Below are positions 1 to 8,729 of a DNA stretch of 64,000 nucleotides, piece after piece. A program made the translations under genes and the position numbers. The notes beneath the pieces are model-generated. The model searched no databases. It had not been told where the DNA came from and saw nothing but the letters and a program-made list of their open reading frames with translations. Source of the DNA: Gammaproteobacteria bacterium (GTDB lineage Bacteria; Pseudomonadota; Gammaproteobacteria; Arenicellales; JAJDZL01); assembly GCA_022823405.1 (NCBI GenBank), contig JAJDXD010000096.1, positions 1 to 64,000 on the forward strand. The letters are read 5' to 3'. The stretch's first letter is position 1; every line of letters starts with the position of its first letter.

Positions 1-246
1 GGTGTTCCGATGAGTCCAGTGTGGCTCGGAGTCATGATGGCGGTTAATTTACAGACTTCTTTTCTGACGCCACCATTCGGATTTTCACTGTTTTATCTGC
101 GCGGCGTCGCGCCGAAATCAATCCACACGATTGAAATTTACAAAGGCGTCATACCCTTCGTGTGCATTCAGCTGCTCATGCTGGTGGTGTTATGGTTCAT
201 TCCTGAATTAGCCACTTGGCTGCCGAAAACCATCTATGGGCCTTAA
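1..246 (+). CDS. TRAP transporter large permease (DctM type), C-terminal end
   Basis: The reading frame is open from base 1, so the gene starts upstream of the window; about 81 residues remain. They contain the end of a membrane domain, with a hydrophobic stretch near residues 50-65 (IQLLMLVVLWFIPELATWLP) preceded by the motif TSFLTPPFGFSLFYLRG. That PPFG segment and the closing hydrophobic helix are typical of the C-terminus of DctM permeases, the 12-helix subunit of TRAP transporters, which take up organic acids using an ion gradient and a periplasmic binding protein. Its partner subunits would lie to the left. No terminator hairpin with a T-tract was found after the stop codon. Confidence 0.85.
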   Translation, partial: GVPMSPVWLGVMMAVNLQTSFLTPPFGFSLFYLRGVAPKSIHTIEIYKGVIPFVCIQLLMLVVLWFIPELATWLPKTIYGP

Positions 247-631
247 GGTTAGAGTTCTTAAACTGTCAATTCTTTTACACATAAAAAAACGTGTACAGAA
301 TACGGAAAAACAAATATACAAAGGCGAAAAAGGGATAGTGACAAGCCAAGGTATTACTTCAACGCTGTAGTCTGTCACCGGTTTGGAGTTTCACACGGTG
401 CTAAAGTGCCTCATTCCAGCCTTCAGCTATCTTGCAGAGCTCAAGGGCTTGTCGAGATTGAATTCTGTCTTTCTTTTGACCTGTTGTTTTATGAATGAAT
501 TGCACAGATTAAGTCAGCAAAGCATTCGATATTGGACAATTTGGTGTACAAATCAACAACACCATCAGCGTTAAGCCGAACACGCCAGATTGCAAATCGA
601 TTTTGTGAGGACCGGGAATGGCCCGAAGTCT
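247..631. other. Intergenic region, no gene recognised
   Basis: This 385-base gap lies between the convergent ends of the TRAP permease and the GPP34 gene. The short open frames in it have no ribosome binding site or protein-like composition. I found no convincing terminator, promoter or repeat. Confidence 0.6.
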
Positions 632-1285
632 TCAGAAGAGTGGTGCGTGGGTTGCGACTAGGGCAACCTGAATTTCACGGATCAGTTTGGTCGTTGCCTG
701 ACCGATTAGGTCAAGTTTGGAAATGTCAGTAATTCTGGGTCGCATACGATTGAGTTCGACGGGCCCCAGTAGAGTGCGGAACATGTCACAGGCATCCATC
801 AGGCAGAAAATAACGACATCTCTCTGTTCGGGAATTTCATCACTGTACAGAATATTCATAATTCTCAGCTTGACTTCCCGCTCGACAGAACCATCAATCA
901 TCGGATACGAGCGTGTTTTCATGACCCAGAGAAACCGTTTTTCAGATTCCCCCAGAATCCCCCGTTCGACTAAACGTTTAAAGCCTTGATCAACAATTTC
1001 GGCTCCGTCATCAGCAATGGAGTTAATCCAGTACTTTACATCCTGATGCTCGGGATGTGCGCAGATTTTTTCGAGATACTGATCCAAAATTGGATCGTTT
1101 AGTGGCTCTGAATCGACAATATCGAGTGTTTCAATATGGCTGTCAATGCGATTGTTGATCGCGAGTTCCATCAACACCCCGCCTGCCAAAACAAAGTGCA
1201 GTGTCAACTGTGGTACAGGCGGCAAAGTCCCTTTTTCGTCGTCCAGCAGGAGCAGCAATATCTCTTCAACCAGTGTTAGATTCAT
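632..1285 (-). CDS. GPP34 (GOLPH3/Vps74-like) family protein
   Basis: A protein of 217 residues. The start used here is the ATG at 1285, giving MNLTLVEEILLLLLDDEKG at the N-terminus; this is the usual beginning of bacterial GPP34 proteins (an acidic, leucine-rich first helix followed by G-T). A longer reading from 1528 would add 81 residues without family resemblance and would run across the divergent promoter region. Other family features are the segment LHFVLAGGVLMELAINNRID and a C-terminal helical region ending in IREIQVALVATHAPLF. In eukaryotes the fold binds phosphatidylinositol-4-phosphate at Golgi membranes; the bacterial role is unknown, though a peripheral membrane role is a fair guess. 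It is divergent from the unknown gene at 1476. Confidence 0.8.
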   Translation of the reverse strand: MNLTLVEEILLLLLDDEKGTLPPVPQLTLHFVLAGGVLMELAINNRIDSHIETLDIVDSEPLNDPILDQYLEKICAHPEHQDVKYWINSIADDGAEIVDQGFKRLVERGILGESEKRFLWVMKTRSYPMIDGSVEREVKLRIMNILYSDEIPEQRDVVIFCLMDACDMFRTLLGPVELNRMRPRITDISKLDLIGQATTKLIREIQVALVATHAPLF

Positions 1286-1359
1286 ACATAACTTCTTGTT
1301 GTACAAATTTGGGTTTAAATAGCATTTTAAGTGTATTTGTTCCGATTTTGCAAATTGTT

Positions 1360-1440
1360 CCCAAAAATTCACTTCTAATGTCGCGGCAATCTCAAAAAAT
1401 CCAAGATTTTTCAAATTTGCCGACCAAGGGTGAATTTGGG
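1360..1440. repeat. Nested inverted repeat in the divergent GPP34/unknown-gene promoter region
   Basis: Three sets of arms share one centre near base 1403. The outer arms are 1360-1372 and 1430-1440 (GTGAATTTGGG and its complement, the left arm carrying two extra A). The middle arms are GGCAA at 1385-1389 and TTGCC at 1417-1421. The inner arms are AAAAATC at 1395-1401 and GATTTTT at 1405-1411 with a 3-base loop. It could be a regulatory palindrome serving both divergent genes or a stem-loop in a 5' leader; it has no T-tract of terminator type after the outer stem. Confidence 0.6.
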
Positions 1441-1475
1441 TAAAATTAGAATTCTTCACACTATTGTGGTTAGAG

Positions 1476-2429
1476 ATGAATGAAATGGCTGAAGTCGAGT
1501 CCGGTATCGATGACGTAGTAAATGGCACGATATCGATTATTGACGGTGAACAGCGAATCTATTATTACGGCTACTGGATTCTCTATTACGAACCGCCTGC
1601 TGAAACATTAACTGCGAGAATAAGGCTGATCGAAGGGTTGACTCGTAGAACCTTTCATCACACAGAAGCGGGGATCAATACACCCGGTGATAAACTCGAC
1701 CTCGCGAGAAAATGCTACGAAGAGGCATCTAACGAACAGGAAAAGCGAGTGAATGGCGCGATGCTCGCAGGTGCACTGTTCAACCGCGCAACGGACATCT
1801 TCAAGACTATTGTAGAACTTGAGGATAAAGGCGTGCATCTCAGTCTTGAAAACGAATTGATGCAGGAGTGTAACGAATGTCTGCTTGAAGCCATGACGCT
1901 TGGAAAAATGGTGCGGCATGTCAGCGGGGTCGAGGGCATTGACGAATTGTGGGGCGAACCACTCAAGGCATTCACAATGCCACTTGTAATGTTCTACGAG
2001 ACTCGCTACGTCAAAATCAGCAATACCATGCGGGACATTGACCGTATTGTCGCCGAATTACGCGATTGTCTGTCAGAATGCCCCGACTTCAAACCGCTAT
2101 GGTCAATTTTGGATGAGTTCTCAAATTACGCAAAATTGAATAGTGAGACCATCAAACGCGACCCTCGTTGGTATGCGATCTGGCCTAAGTTCGTTACCAA
2201 CTCCGAAAAAATTGAAACGCTGGTCTCGCAACTGCAGGACTCTGTCGATTCTGACTCTCGCTCATTCATCATTGCAGGCTGTAAACTTGTTGAAGATGGA
2301 AAAAACCTGATCAGACATATCTCAGGTGCAAGGGTACCGATGCCTGAAACTACCAAGCGGTTCATGAAGCAGTGTGAGCAGTACAAACTGATATTTAAAA
2401 ATTCCAATGGAAATTGCCATGACACATAA
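1476..2429 (+). CDS. Unknown protein, 317 residues, soluble and helical
   Basis: I do not recognise this protein. The ATG at 1476 (MNEMAEVES) is used; a TTG at 1464 and an ATG at 1485 are alternatives. It has no signal peptide or membrane segment. An acidic N-terminus is followed by a tyrosine-rich stretch (IYYYGYWILYYEPP, about residues 27-40), then predominantly helical, charged sequence with several cysteines (CYEEAS, MQECNECLLEAM). It is divergent from the GPP34 gene and overlaps the start of the cysteine-dioxygenase-like gene by about 20 bases, so it is probably translated from the same message as that gene and the rhodanese. A function in sulfur metabolism would be a guess from position only. 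Confidence 0.75.
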   Translation: MNEMAEVESGIDDVVNGTISIIDGEQRIYYYGYWILYYEPPAETLTARIRLIEGLTRRTFHHTEAGINTPGDKLDLARKCYEEASNEQEKRVNGAMLAGALFNRATDIFKTIVELEDKGVHLSLENELMQECNECLLEAMTLGKMVRHVSGVEGIDELWGEPLKAFTMPLVMFYETRYVKISNTMRDIDRIVAELRDCLSECPDFKPLWSILDEFSNYAKLNSETIKRDPRWYAIWPKFVTNSEKIETLVSQLQDSVDSDSRSFIIAGCKLVEDGKNLIRHISGARVPMPETTKRFMKQCEQYKLIFKNSNGNCHDT

Positions 2430-3009
2430 CGAAGAACGAAGCAATGCAGTGAGAAGCACTATTGAGGCAATTCGCAATATTGAAGCGGCTCACGGTATAA
2501 CAATGAAAGCGCTAGGAGAAATCAAGTCGCAGTTGATTCAACTTGCTGGACACTCCGAATGGTTTACCGAATCCGACTTCCCCGCACCTGAAGACTCGAA
2601 AGATACCTCCCGCGTCTATCGCCTTTCGCAGGATGCTGTAGACAATCGGTTTGCACTTTATGTGCAAGTTGCTCGAACACCGACCGATACACCACCGCAC
2701 AATCATGACACATGGGCTGTAATCACGGGAATTCGGGGAGATGAACTGAACAAGTTTTATAGACGAACGGAGAATGGAGTGGAACAGACCGGCTCACACA
2801 TGGTTCAACCGGGAACTGGTGTTACCCTGTTGCCTGATGATCTGCATTCCATTCATATCAATGATGAACAAGCCGTCATCAATTTTCACATGTATGGTCT
2901 TGCCCTGGAGTGTCTGACTGAGCGGGTTTACTACGATCGAAAGAATGACGACTGGAAGGTTTTTCAATCCGACAGTAACATCATTGATGCATCTCACATA
3001 GTTCAGTGA
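2407..3009 (+). CDS. Cysteine dioxygenase-like cupin (thiol dioxygenase family)
   Basis: About 200 residues, the usual size for bacterial cysteine dioxygenase-type cupins. These non-haem iron enzymes oxidise a thiol such as cysteine or 3-mercaptopropionate to the sulfinate. The iron ligands can be seen: PPHNHDTW gives His98 and His100, and PDDLHSIHI gives His147, the three-histidine pattern of the family. The substrate cannot be read from the sequence. The start is ATG 2407, inside the end of the preceding gene; ATG 2419 is also possible. The stop codon overlaps the ATG of the downstream rhodanese (TGATG at 3007-3011), which suggests translational coupling and linked roles in handling thiol sulfur. 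Confidence 0.82.
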   Translation: MEIAMTHNEERSNAVRSTIEAIRNIEAAHGITMKALGEIKSQLIQLAGHSEWFTESDFPAPEDSKDTSRVYRLSQDAVDNRFALYVQVARTPTDTPPHNHDTWAVITGIRGDELNKFYRRTENGVEQTGSHMVQPGTGVTLLPDDLHSIHINDEQAVINFHMYGLALECLTERVYYDRKNDDWKVFQSDSNIIDASHIVQ

Positions 3010-4601
3010 TGCAGGAAGTCAGTGCTGCCGAATTAAAGTCCCTGATTCTGGCGCGGCAGGAACTCGCGATACTTGATGTACGCGAGGAGGGCATCTACTT
3101 TGACAGTCATCTGCTGTGGGCGTCAAATATTCCTCTAAGTCAGCTTGAACTTGAAGTCGACGCGATTTTGCCTCGCCGCACGGTTCCAATAATTGTTTAT
3201 GACAATGGCCCCGCTGGTCAGGAATCGACCGCGCGCAAGGCGGGCAAAAGGCTGGAAGAGCTCGGTTATTCCGACGTTTCCACTCTCATCGGTGGCATTG
3301 CTGGCTGGAAAGATGCCGGCTTTGAGTTGTTTTCGGGACTCAATGTACCGAGCAAAACATTCGGTGAATATCTGCTCCAGCAGCGTAAACCACCAGAAAT
3401 TCTGGCGAACGATCTGTACCACCGTTTAGAGAGACAGGATAATCTGGTAGTACTTGACAGTCGCCCAATGGATGAATATCACGCAATGAGTATCCCGACT
3501 GCGATTGATGTACCCGGCGCAGAATTGGTCTACCGCGTGTTTGAAATCGCACCCGACCCTGAGACGGACGTCGTCGTCAATTGTGCTGGCAGGACGCGTA
3601 GCATTGTGGGTGCCATGTCATTGATTAACGCAGAAATTTCCAATCGCGTAATGCTGCTCAAAGATGGGACCATGGGTTGGCACCTCGCCGGTTTGAAGCT
3701 AGACCATTCCCAGACACGGGTTGCTCCAACACCTTCACCGAATAGTTATGAGAAGGCCAGCGCAGCAGCGGCCCGAGTTGCCAGCCGATTCGATGTAAAA
3801 ACAATTGATCGTGAAACTCTTGAAGAGTGGCAGCACGATGAATCACGCACGCTTTATGTCTTTGATGTTCGCACTCCAGAAGAGTTTGAAAACGGACATC
3901 TACCTGGATCACGTCATGCACCAGGCGGGCAGTTGGTGCAGACGACAGACGAGTTTATCGCAGTTCAAAATGCTCGAATCATTCTGGTGGATGACCGCCG
4001 TGTGCGTGCAATAATGACAGCATCATGGTTGATGCAAATGGGACATCGCCATGTTTATGTGTTGGAAGAGCCATTTGAAGGTGTGGACCTGGAATCCGGA
4101 AAAGAACAAAGTAAGGTTCTCGGATACGAACAGTGTGAGACGCTTGAATCCGGCGAACTCAAGGCCGCCATGCAGTCGGGAGAGCCAATGTTATTGGTTG
4201 ATCTGTCTTCAAGCCGGAATTTCCGCATCAGGCATATTGAAAACGCCATCTGGTGCATTCGTCAGCGCCTTGTGTCCGCACTGACTTTACGTCAACCCAT
4301 TGGGCTTTTGGTTTTGACATCAGAAGACGGAGTGATGGCACATCTGGCTGCCGCTGATCTAACAAAGTCGGATGACCGTCAAATTGTGCGGGTACTAAAC
4401 GGCGGTAACCAGGCATGGGAGTCCGCTGGCTATCCGATGACTGACGGTATGGAACCGCGCCTCGCTGAGGTGGATGACATCTGGGAACGTCCCTATGACA
4501 ATGAAATTGGCCAGGAACAACGGATGAAAAATTACCTGGAGTGGGAAGTTCAGTTAATGGACCAGGCAATTCGAGATGGAACTGTTCATTTCCAATGTTG
4601 A
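3009..4601 (+). CDS. Four-domain rhodanese-like sulfurtransferase
   Basis: A cytoplasmic protein of 530 residues made of four rhodanese-like repeats, roughly residues 1-108, 120-232, 262-362 and 375-478, followed by a short helical tail. Single rhodaneses have one or two domains, so this is unusually long. Only repeat 2 keeps an active-site loop with cysteine (VVVNCAGRTRS, Cys near 192). The equivalent positions read VYDNGPAGQ, LVDDRRVR and LTSEDGVM in repeats 1, 3 and 4, so these should be inactive or structural. Rhodaneses move sulfane sulfur from donors such as thiosulfate or persulfides to an acceptor. The ATG at 3009 overlaps the stop of the thiol dioxygenase gene; GTG 3006 is possible but less likely. 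Confidence 0.88.
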   Translation: MQEVSAAELKSLILARQELAILDVREEGIYFDSHLLWASNIPLSQLELEVDAILPRRTVPIIVYDNGPAGQESTARKAGKRLEELGYSDVSTLIGGIAGWKDAGFELFSGLNVPSKTFGEYLLQQRKPPEILANDLYHRLERQDNLVVLDSRPMDEYHAMSIPTAIDVPGAELVYRVFEIAPDPETDVVVNCAGRTRSIVGAMSLINAEISNRVMLLKDGTMGWHLAGLKLDHSQTRVAPTPSPNSYEKASAAAARVASRFDVKTIDRETLEEWQHDESRTLYVFDVRTPEEFENGHLPGSRHAPGGQLVQTTDEFIAVQNARIILVDDRRVRAIMTASWLMQMGHRHVYVLEEPFEGVDLESGKEQSKVLGYEQCETLESGELKAAMQSGEPMLLVDLSSSRNFRIRHIENAIWCIRQRLVSALTLRQPIGLLVLTSEDGVMAHLAAADLTKSDDRQIVRVLNGGNQAWESAGYPMTDGMEPRLAEVDDIWERPYDNEIGQEQRMKNYLEWEVQLMDQAIRDGTVHFQC

Positions 4602-4710
4602 CTAATACATTGTGTATCAACGGGATTTACTTTGATTTCGCAATCAAGTTTCAGGGAAAGTCATAGCTCACTAGATCATTGAGTAAGATTTTACGGTTAG
4701 CTGATATACG

Positions 4711-4716
4711 TATAAT
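4711..4716 (+). promoter_or_regulatory. Possible -10 element (TATAAT) before ctpA
   Basis: A perfect TATAAT hexamer about 105 bases before the ctpA start. No good -35 hexamer lies at the right distance, so this is a tentative promoter. Confidence 0.35.
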
Positions 4717-4765
4717 CTGGGTATTATTCCCCGTTTCATCAGATGGACGCGCCAAAATGAATTTC

Positions 4766-4786
4766 GCAAAAGATGGAACCTTTTGC
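4766..4786 (+). repeat. Stem-loop in the ctpA leader
   Basis: A perfect 7-base stem, GCAAAAG at 4766-4772 and CTTTTGC at 4780-4786, with a 7-base loop. It lies 34 bases before the ctpA start codon. It is followed by AAGTTCG, not a T-tract, so it is more likely a leader hairpin than a terminator. Confidence 0.4.
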
Positions 4787-4820
4787 AAGTTCGTGATCAA
4801 TCAAAATTTTAGGCAGTAGC

Positions 4821-6113
4821 ATGTACAGTTCACCCCTACCACGATTATTAACGGCAACGCTTGCCTTGGTGATCATTGCTTCATTTACTACGCGACATTC
4901 TCAAGCCGCCCAAGATTCGTTGCCATTGGCAGAAATCTCCACCTTTGCCAAAGTGTTTGAAACGATCAAAAACAATTATGTGGAGGACATTTCTGACGAA
5001 GAACTTCTGCAGGCTGCAGTTCGCGGCATGCTTTCCGGGCTTGACCCTCATTCTGCATTGCTAGATAACAGACTGGATGACGTTAGAAGCGAGACATCAG
5101 GACGGTATGGAGGCCTCGGAATTGAAGTTACCAAGGATAACGGTGGAATCCGAGTCATTTCGCCAATAGATGGCACTCCAGCACAAGCCGCAGGAATTCT
5201 GCCAAATGATTTGATAGTGCGACTGGATGACCGACCAGTCAACCGGATGTCACTAACCGATGCGGTCGGAATCATGCGCGGTGAACCCGGTACAAAAATT
5301 AAACTGACAGTTATCCGTCAGGGAACAGATATCCCACTGGTTTTCACCTTGACTCGGGCAGTGATTAGGATCAGAAGCGTCCGAAGTTATTTTCTGGATG
5401 ACAACTTTGGATATCTGCGAGTCACGCAATTTCAAACACCAACCCCGGAATTGGCGCGCGAACAAATTCAGCAATTGTTCAAAGAGTCAAAATCGATGGA
5501 GGGATTGGTATTGGACCTGAGAAATAATCCAGGCGGAGAACTGCAGAGTGCTGTTGGTGTATCTGACCTTTTTATTGATCAGGGTGTAATCGTGAAAACC
5601 AGGGCACGAAACAATACCAATGAGCAGGTCTTTAACGCCACACCAGGCGATCTCGCGAAAGGTATACCAATTGTAGTACTGGTCAATGAAGGTTCGGCAT
5701 CAGCATCAGAAATTGTTGCCGGTGCCTTGCAGGACCATAACCGTGCAATCATCATGGGCACCCAGACATTTGGAAAAGGTTCCGTACAGACCATTTGGTC
5801 TCTCGACAAAGAAACGACGCTCAAATTAACCACGCATCTGTATTACACTCCGTCGGATCGTTCAATTCAGGCTCTTGGTATCGTTCCGGATATTACCATC
5901 GAGAGTAGGGAATTGCCGGCGTTTGAGCAGGAAGAGATCGGACGTTTACGTGAAGCTGATCTCGAGGGCTCTTTAGATGGTGAGAATCTGGATAATGGCA
6001 CGGAGGAGGGGAACGAATCCAGCCTGAATCCGGCAGTGAAGGAGGATTACCAACTTCAGGAGGCTCTTAATCTGCTGAAGGGATTAAGCATCGCACGACG
6101 ACAGATCGGTTGA
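4821..6113 (+). CDS. ctpA: Carboxy-terminal processing protease (S41 family)
   Basis: A 430-residue periplasmic serine protease. Residues 1-29 form a Sec signal peptide (MYSSPLPRLL then a hydrophobic core, cut after HSQA). A PDZ domain lies at about 88-180, with GLGIEV and AGILPNDLIVRLDD. The S41 catalytic domain follows, with the expected nucleophile in GSASASE (Ser294) and the general-base lysine in FGKGSVQT (Lys319), 25 residues later as in plant D1 processing peptidase. Family members trim the C-termini of periplasmic or secreted proteins and help to remodel the cell wall. The acidic C-terminal region (about 370-410) is low-complexity. An AGG 9 bases before the ATG supports the start. Its neighbours give no specific clue to its targets. 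Confidence 0.93.
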   Translation: MYSSPLPRLLTATLALVIIASFTTRHSQAAQDSLPLAEISTFAKVFETIKNNYVEDISDEELLQAAVRGMLSGLDPHSALLDNRLDDVRSETSGRYGGLGIEVTKDNGGIRVISPIDGTPAQAAGILPNDLIVRLDDRPVNRMSLTDAVGIMRGEPGTKIKLTVIRQGTDIPLVFTLTRAVIRIRSVRSYFLDDNFGYLRVTQFQTPTPELAREQIQQLFKESKSMEGLVLDLRNNPGGELQSAVGVSDLFIDQGVIVKTRARNNTNEQVFNATPGDLAKGIPIVVLVNEGSASASEIVAGALQDHNRAIIMGTQTFGKGSVQTIWSLDKETTLKLTTHLYYTPSDRSIQALGIVPDITIESRELPAFEQEEIGRLREADLEGSLDGENLDNGTEEGNESSLNPAVKEDYQLQEALNLLKGLSIARRQIG

Positions 6114-6262
6114 GTCGTTACAAAAGCAGACCCGCTGCGAAAACCTGCATTTGAATGATATGGTTGTGAAAGTCACCTTGACGGGTGTTGTTTCTGGTTG
6201 ATATCCACATAGCACTTGCCAGCTAACTGCCGGGTACCTCTTTCATTCGATGGGAGTGAGAA

Positions 6263-7255
6263 ATGTCCAATAAAGCGTTGGTTCTCCATGAGTTGGGTCC
6301 GCCAGAGAACATGCTGTGGCAGGACTGGTCCGTTCCTGACCCCGGGCCGACGGAAGTACGGCTTCGTCAAACTGCCATCGGTCTTAATTTTGCGGATACC
6401 TATCATCGAGCGGGAATTCCGCACCCGTGGCTCGTACCACCTTGTCCAGTTGTAATCGGATTTGAAGCAGTTGGAGTTGTGGAGGCTGTTGGACGTGAAG
6501 TGACCACCCTTGATATTGGTGATCGGGTCGGATACGCAATTCCGCCGCTTGGTAGTTATTCACAGTATCGAAATTACCCCGCAGCGAGCCTAGTGCGAAT
6601 TCCCGACGACTTGGAAGACCGCCAAGTCGCTGCATTATTGCTCAAGGGTATGACAGCGCACTATCTGTTGCACCGTACTTATGCGGTACAAGCAGGTGAC
6701 ACGATCGTTGTTCACGCTGCATCAGGTGGAATGGGACTGATTCTGTGTTCATGGGCCAACGCGATGGGAGCCATGATTGTCGGTACGGTTAGTACCGAAG
6801 AAAAGGCTGAACTGGCTCGCGAGGCCGGTTGCCAGCATCCAATCGTGCGCTCGAAAGAAAGCTTTGTTGATAAAGTCATGGAAGTTTCTGATGGTGAAGG
6901 TGCAGCAGTGGTCTATGAATCGATTGGAAAAGATACCCTGCAGCAGTCCCTCGATTGTTTGCGGCCGATGGGTATGTGTGCGGCTTATGGCCACGTTTCT
7001 GGTCCTCCAGATCCAGTTGATATCATTAAAGACTTGGGTCAACGGGGCTCACTATTCATAACCCGTCCAGCGATCATGCATTACATCGCCAAACGCAAAG
7101 ATCTGTTGGAGACTGCAGACGGTCTTTTCAGCGCTATTCGAAGTGGATTCGTGAGCGCCCACGTCAATTACGAATATCCTCTGAAAGATGCCCCCCAGGC
7201 ACATCGTGCAATAGAAAGCGGCACAACAACTGGGGCAACTGTATTAATTCCGTAG
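6263..7255 (+). CDS. Zinc-independent NADPH:quinone oxidoreductase (MDR superfamily)
   Basis: A 330-residue member of the quinone reductase branch of the medium-chain dehydrogenases, which reduce quinones or enones with NADPH. The N-terminal GroES-like domain contains LNFADTYHRAGI and PVVIGFEAVGVVEAVG. The nucleotide-binding motif is HAASGGMGLILCSWA (about 151-165), the usual AASGG turn of the quinone reductase subgroup. No zinc-binding cysteines are present. The C-terminal EYPLKDAPQAHRAIESG is the family signature. GGGAGTGAGAA just before the ATG is a strong ribosome binding site. The gene stands alone and converges with the radical SAM gene. Confidence 0.92.
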   Translation: MSNKALVLHELGPPENMLWQDWSVPDPGPTEVRLRQTAIGLNFADTYHRAGIPHPWLVPPCPVVIGFEAVGVVEAVGREVTTLDIGDRVGYAIPPLGSYSQYRNYPAASLVRIPDDLEDRQVAALLLKGMTAHYLLHRTYAVQAGDTIVVHAASGGMGLILCSWANAMGAMIVGTVSTEEKAELAREAGCQHPIVRSKESFVDKVMEVSDGEGAAVVYESIGKDTLQQSLDCLRPMGMCAAYGHVSGPPDPVDIIKDLGQRGSLFITRPAIMHYIAKRKDLLETADGLFSAIRSGFVSAHVNYEYPLKDAPQAHRAIESGTTTGATVLIP

Positions 7256-7292
7256 AATAAACAGCGGTCAGTAACGCGTGGCAAGTCAGTGA

Positions 7293-8708
7293 TTAGACGG
7301 CAGGTATTGTTTCAGCGCTGATTTGAGACATTTGAAGTGCAGTCGGTTCTGCACAGCAGTACCAGGGCTCGGACATTTGCGGTGCGTGCGGTTGTACACC
7401 CTGAGTCAGTGCTGGAGGTTGCGAACCGTTCATGCTGTGCGCTAATTTCCAGACGCCAGCAAAAATTTTCTGCCGATCAAGACCGTCTTGTTCAGCATCC
7501 ATTACCCAATTCTGAATGCGCTCCTGAAGATCGTCAACCAGTGGATCTGGGTGAATCCACTTATACCCCAGCATTTGAGAGTCGAACTCACCTAGCCAGT
7601 CGGCGTGACGATGTTCAGACTCCAAAAGACGCGTTCCGTGCGGCAGCAGCAAGCGAATGCTCAGTTGAACAGGGGCAACGCAATTGACTAGCCTCAGTCG
7701 TACGATTGCTTTCAAGAGTCGCAAATAGCCTTCAATAGTGGTCCATGGTGTAAATGGGACAAAAGTGGGTAACATTGAAATTCCTAGTGATCTCAATAAC
7801 TCCAGAGCCTGGTAAAAGTCTGCCTCTTCGTGGCCCTTTTCCAACTCTTCCAATACTTGATTTTCAATGGATTCGACAGCACTGGTGATAAAAAGGCAAT
7901 GATTGGTCGCAAAATACTCAATGTGTTTTGCATGTGCCAGAAGGTGCTCAACCTTGATGGTTGCATCCCAGCTTGTGCCTGGAAATTCACTCTGAAATCG
8001 CTCAATTATGCGACGTGCATGTCCCGGTCCATTCAAGAAATCAGGATCACCAAAGGAGATGTGTTGTGCACCTGCCGCCATCTGTTGGCGGATGTCTTGC
8101 ATCACCACGTCGATTGAAACGACTCGAAATACGCCGGCATAGACTGGTACGATAGGGCAGTGTCGGCATAAGTGTTTGCATCCGCGGGTCGTTTCTACAA
8201 AGCCGACGGTTTTTTCACGACCGTCGGCTAACCTTAACGACGCGTACTGATCAAGCGCGGGCAAACTCGAACGGTCAGGCGTGATGAATTCCTGTTTATC
8301 CAGTGAATTTCGGGTCAGTCTAAACTCATCGGTAGGGTGTTTTTCGCGAAGTGCCTGACTGAGAGAACGCAGGTCAGATTCTGCTTCGCCACCGAAGACG
8401 TATTCACAGCCAAGCGAGCGAAAATAGGCATCATTGACCGGTGCATACAATCCATAAACACAGATGGACGCATTTGGGGCTTCCTTACTGATTTGTGGAA
8501 TTATTTCGGCTGCTAGGCGTGCACCTGCATGCATGATGAGATGTATCGCAATCAGACGCGCGTCAGCGAATCTTGACGGTTCGAAAGGCTGGTTGGCGAG
8601 ATCAATACACTCTACATCAAAATCTTCCTGTTTCAGCCAGGCTGCCGGTTCAGCCAGTGCAAACGGCTGACGCCCGATTTCGTAAGGGCTGATCAGAACG
8701 ACTTTCAC
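7293..8708 (-). CDS. B12-binding-domain radical SAM protein with C-terminal CCAEP tail
   Basis: A 471-residue protein. Residues 1-120 look like a cobalamin-binding Rossmann domain (MKVVLISPYE, FGGEAESDL). The radical SAM core follows, with the cluster motif TTRGCKHLCRHC (Cys177, Cys181, Cys184) and the later ISFGDPDFLNG. Near the end, residues 448-455 read PWYCCAEP (Cys451-Cys452). As I recall, this matches the family named CUAEP/CCAEP-tail radical SAM (seleno)protein, in which the first cysteine of the pair may be selenocysteine; here two ordinary cysteine codons are present. The substrate of the family is unknown to me. The GTG start lies 21 bases after the sufT stop on the same strand, so it is probably the last gene of the iscR-suf operon. 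Confidence 0.88.
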   Translation of the reverse strand: MKVVLISPYEIGRQPFALAEPAAWLKQEDFDVECIDLANQPFEPSRFADARLIAIHLIMHAGARLAAEIIPQISKEAPNASICVYGLYAPVNDAYFRSLGCEYVFGGEAESDLRSLSQALREKHPTDEFRLTRNSLDKQEFITPDRSSLPALDQYASLRLADGREKTVGFVETTRGCKHLCRHCPIVPVYAGVFRVVSIDVVMQDIRQQMAAGAQHISFGDPDFLNGPGHARRIIERFQSEFPGTSWDATIKVEHLLAHAKHIEYFATNHCLFITSAVESIENQVLEELEKGHEEADFYQALELLRSLGISMLPTFVPFTPWTTIEGYLRLLKAIVRLRLVNCVAPVQLSIRLLLPHGTRLLESEHRHADWLGEFDSQMLGYKWIHPDPLVDDLQERIQNWVMDAEQDGLDRQKIFAGVWKLAHSMNGSQPPALTQGVQPHAPQMSEPWYCCAEPTALQMSQISAETIPAV

Positions 8709-8729
8709 GGGTCCGCAGGTACAGAATTT

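Noticed and set aside
1286-1528. Upstream extension of the GPP34 gene to 1528
   Set aside because: The extra 81 residues do not look like the family, and the extension crosses the divergent promoter region and the nested repeat.
7344-7367. Selenocysteine in the CCAEP tail
   Set aside because: The tail is encoded by two ordinary TGC/TGT-type cysteine codons with no TGA, so no recoding is needed.
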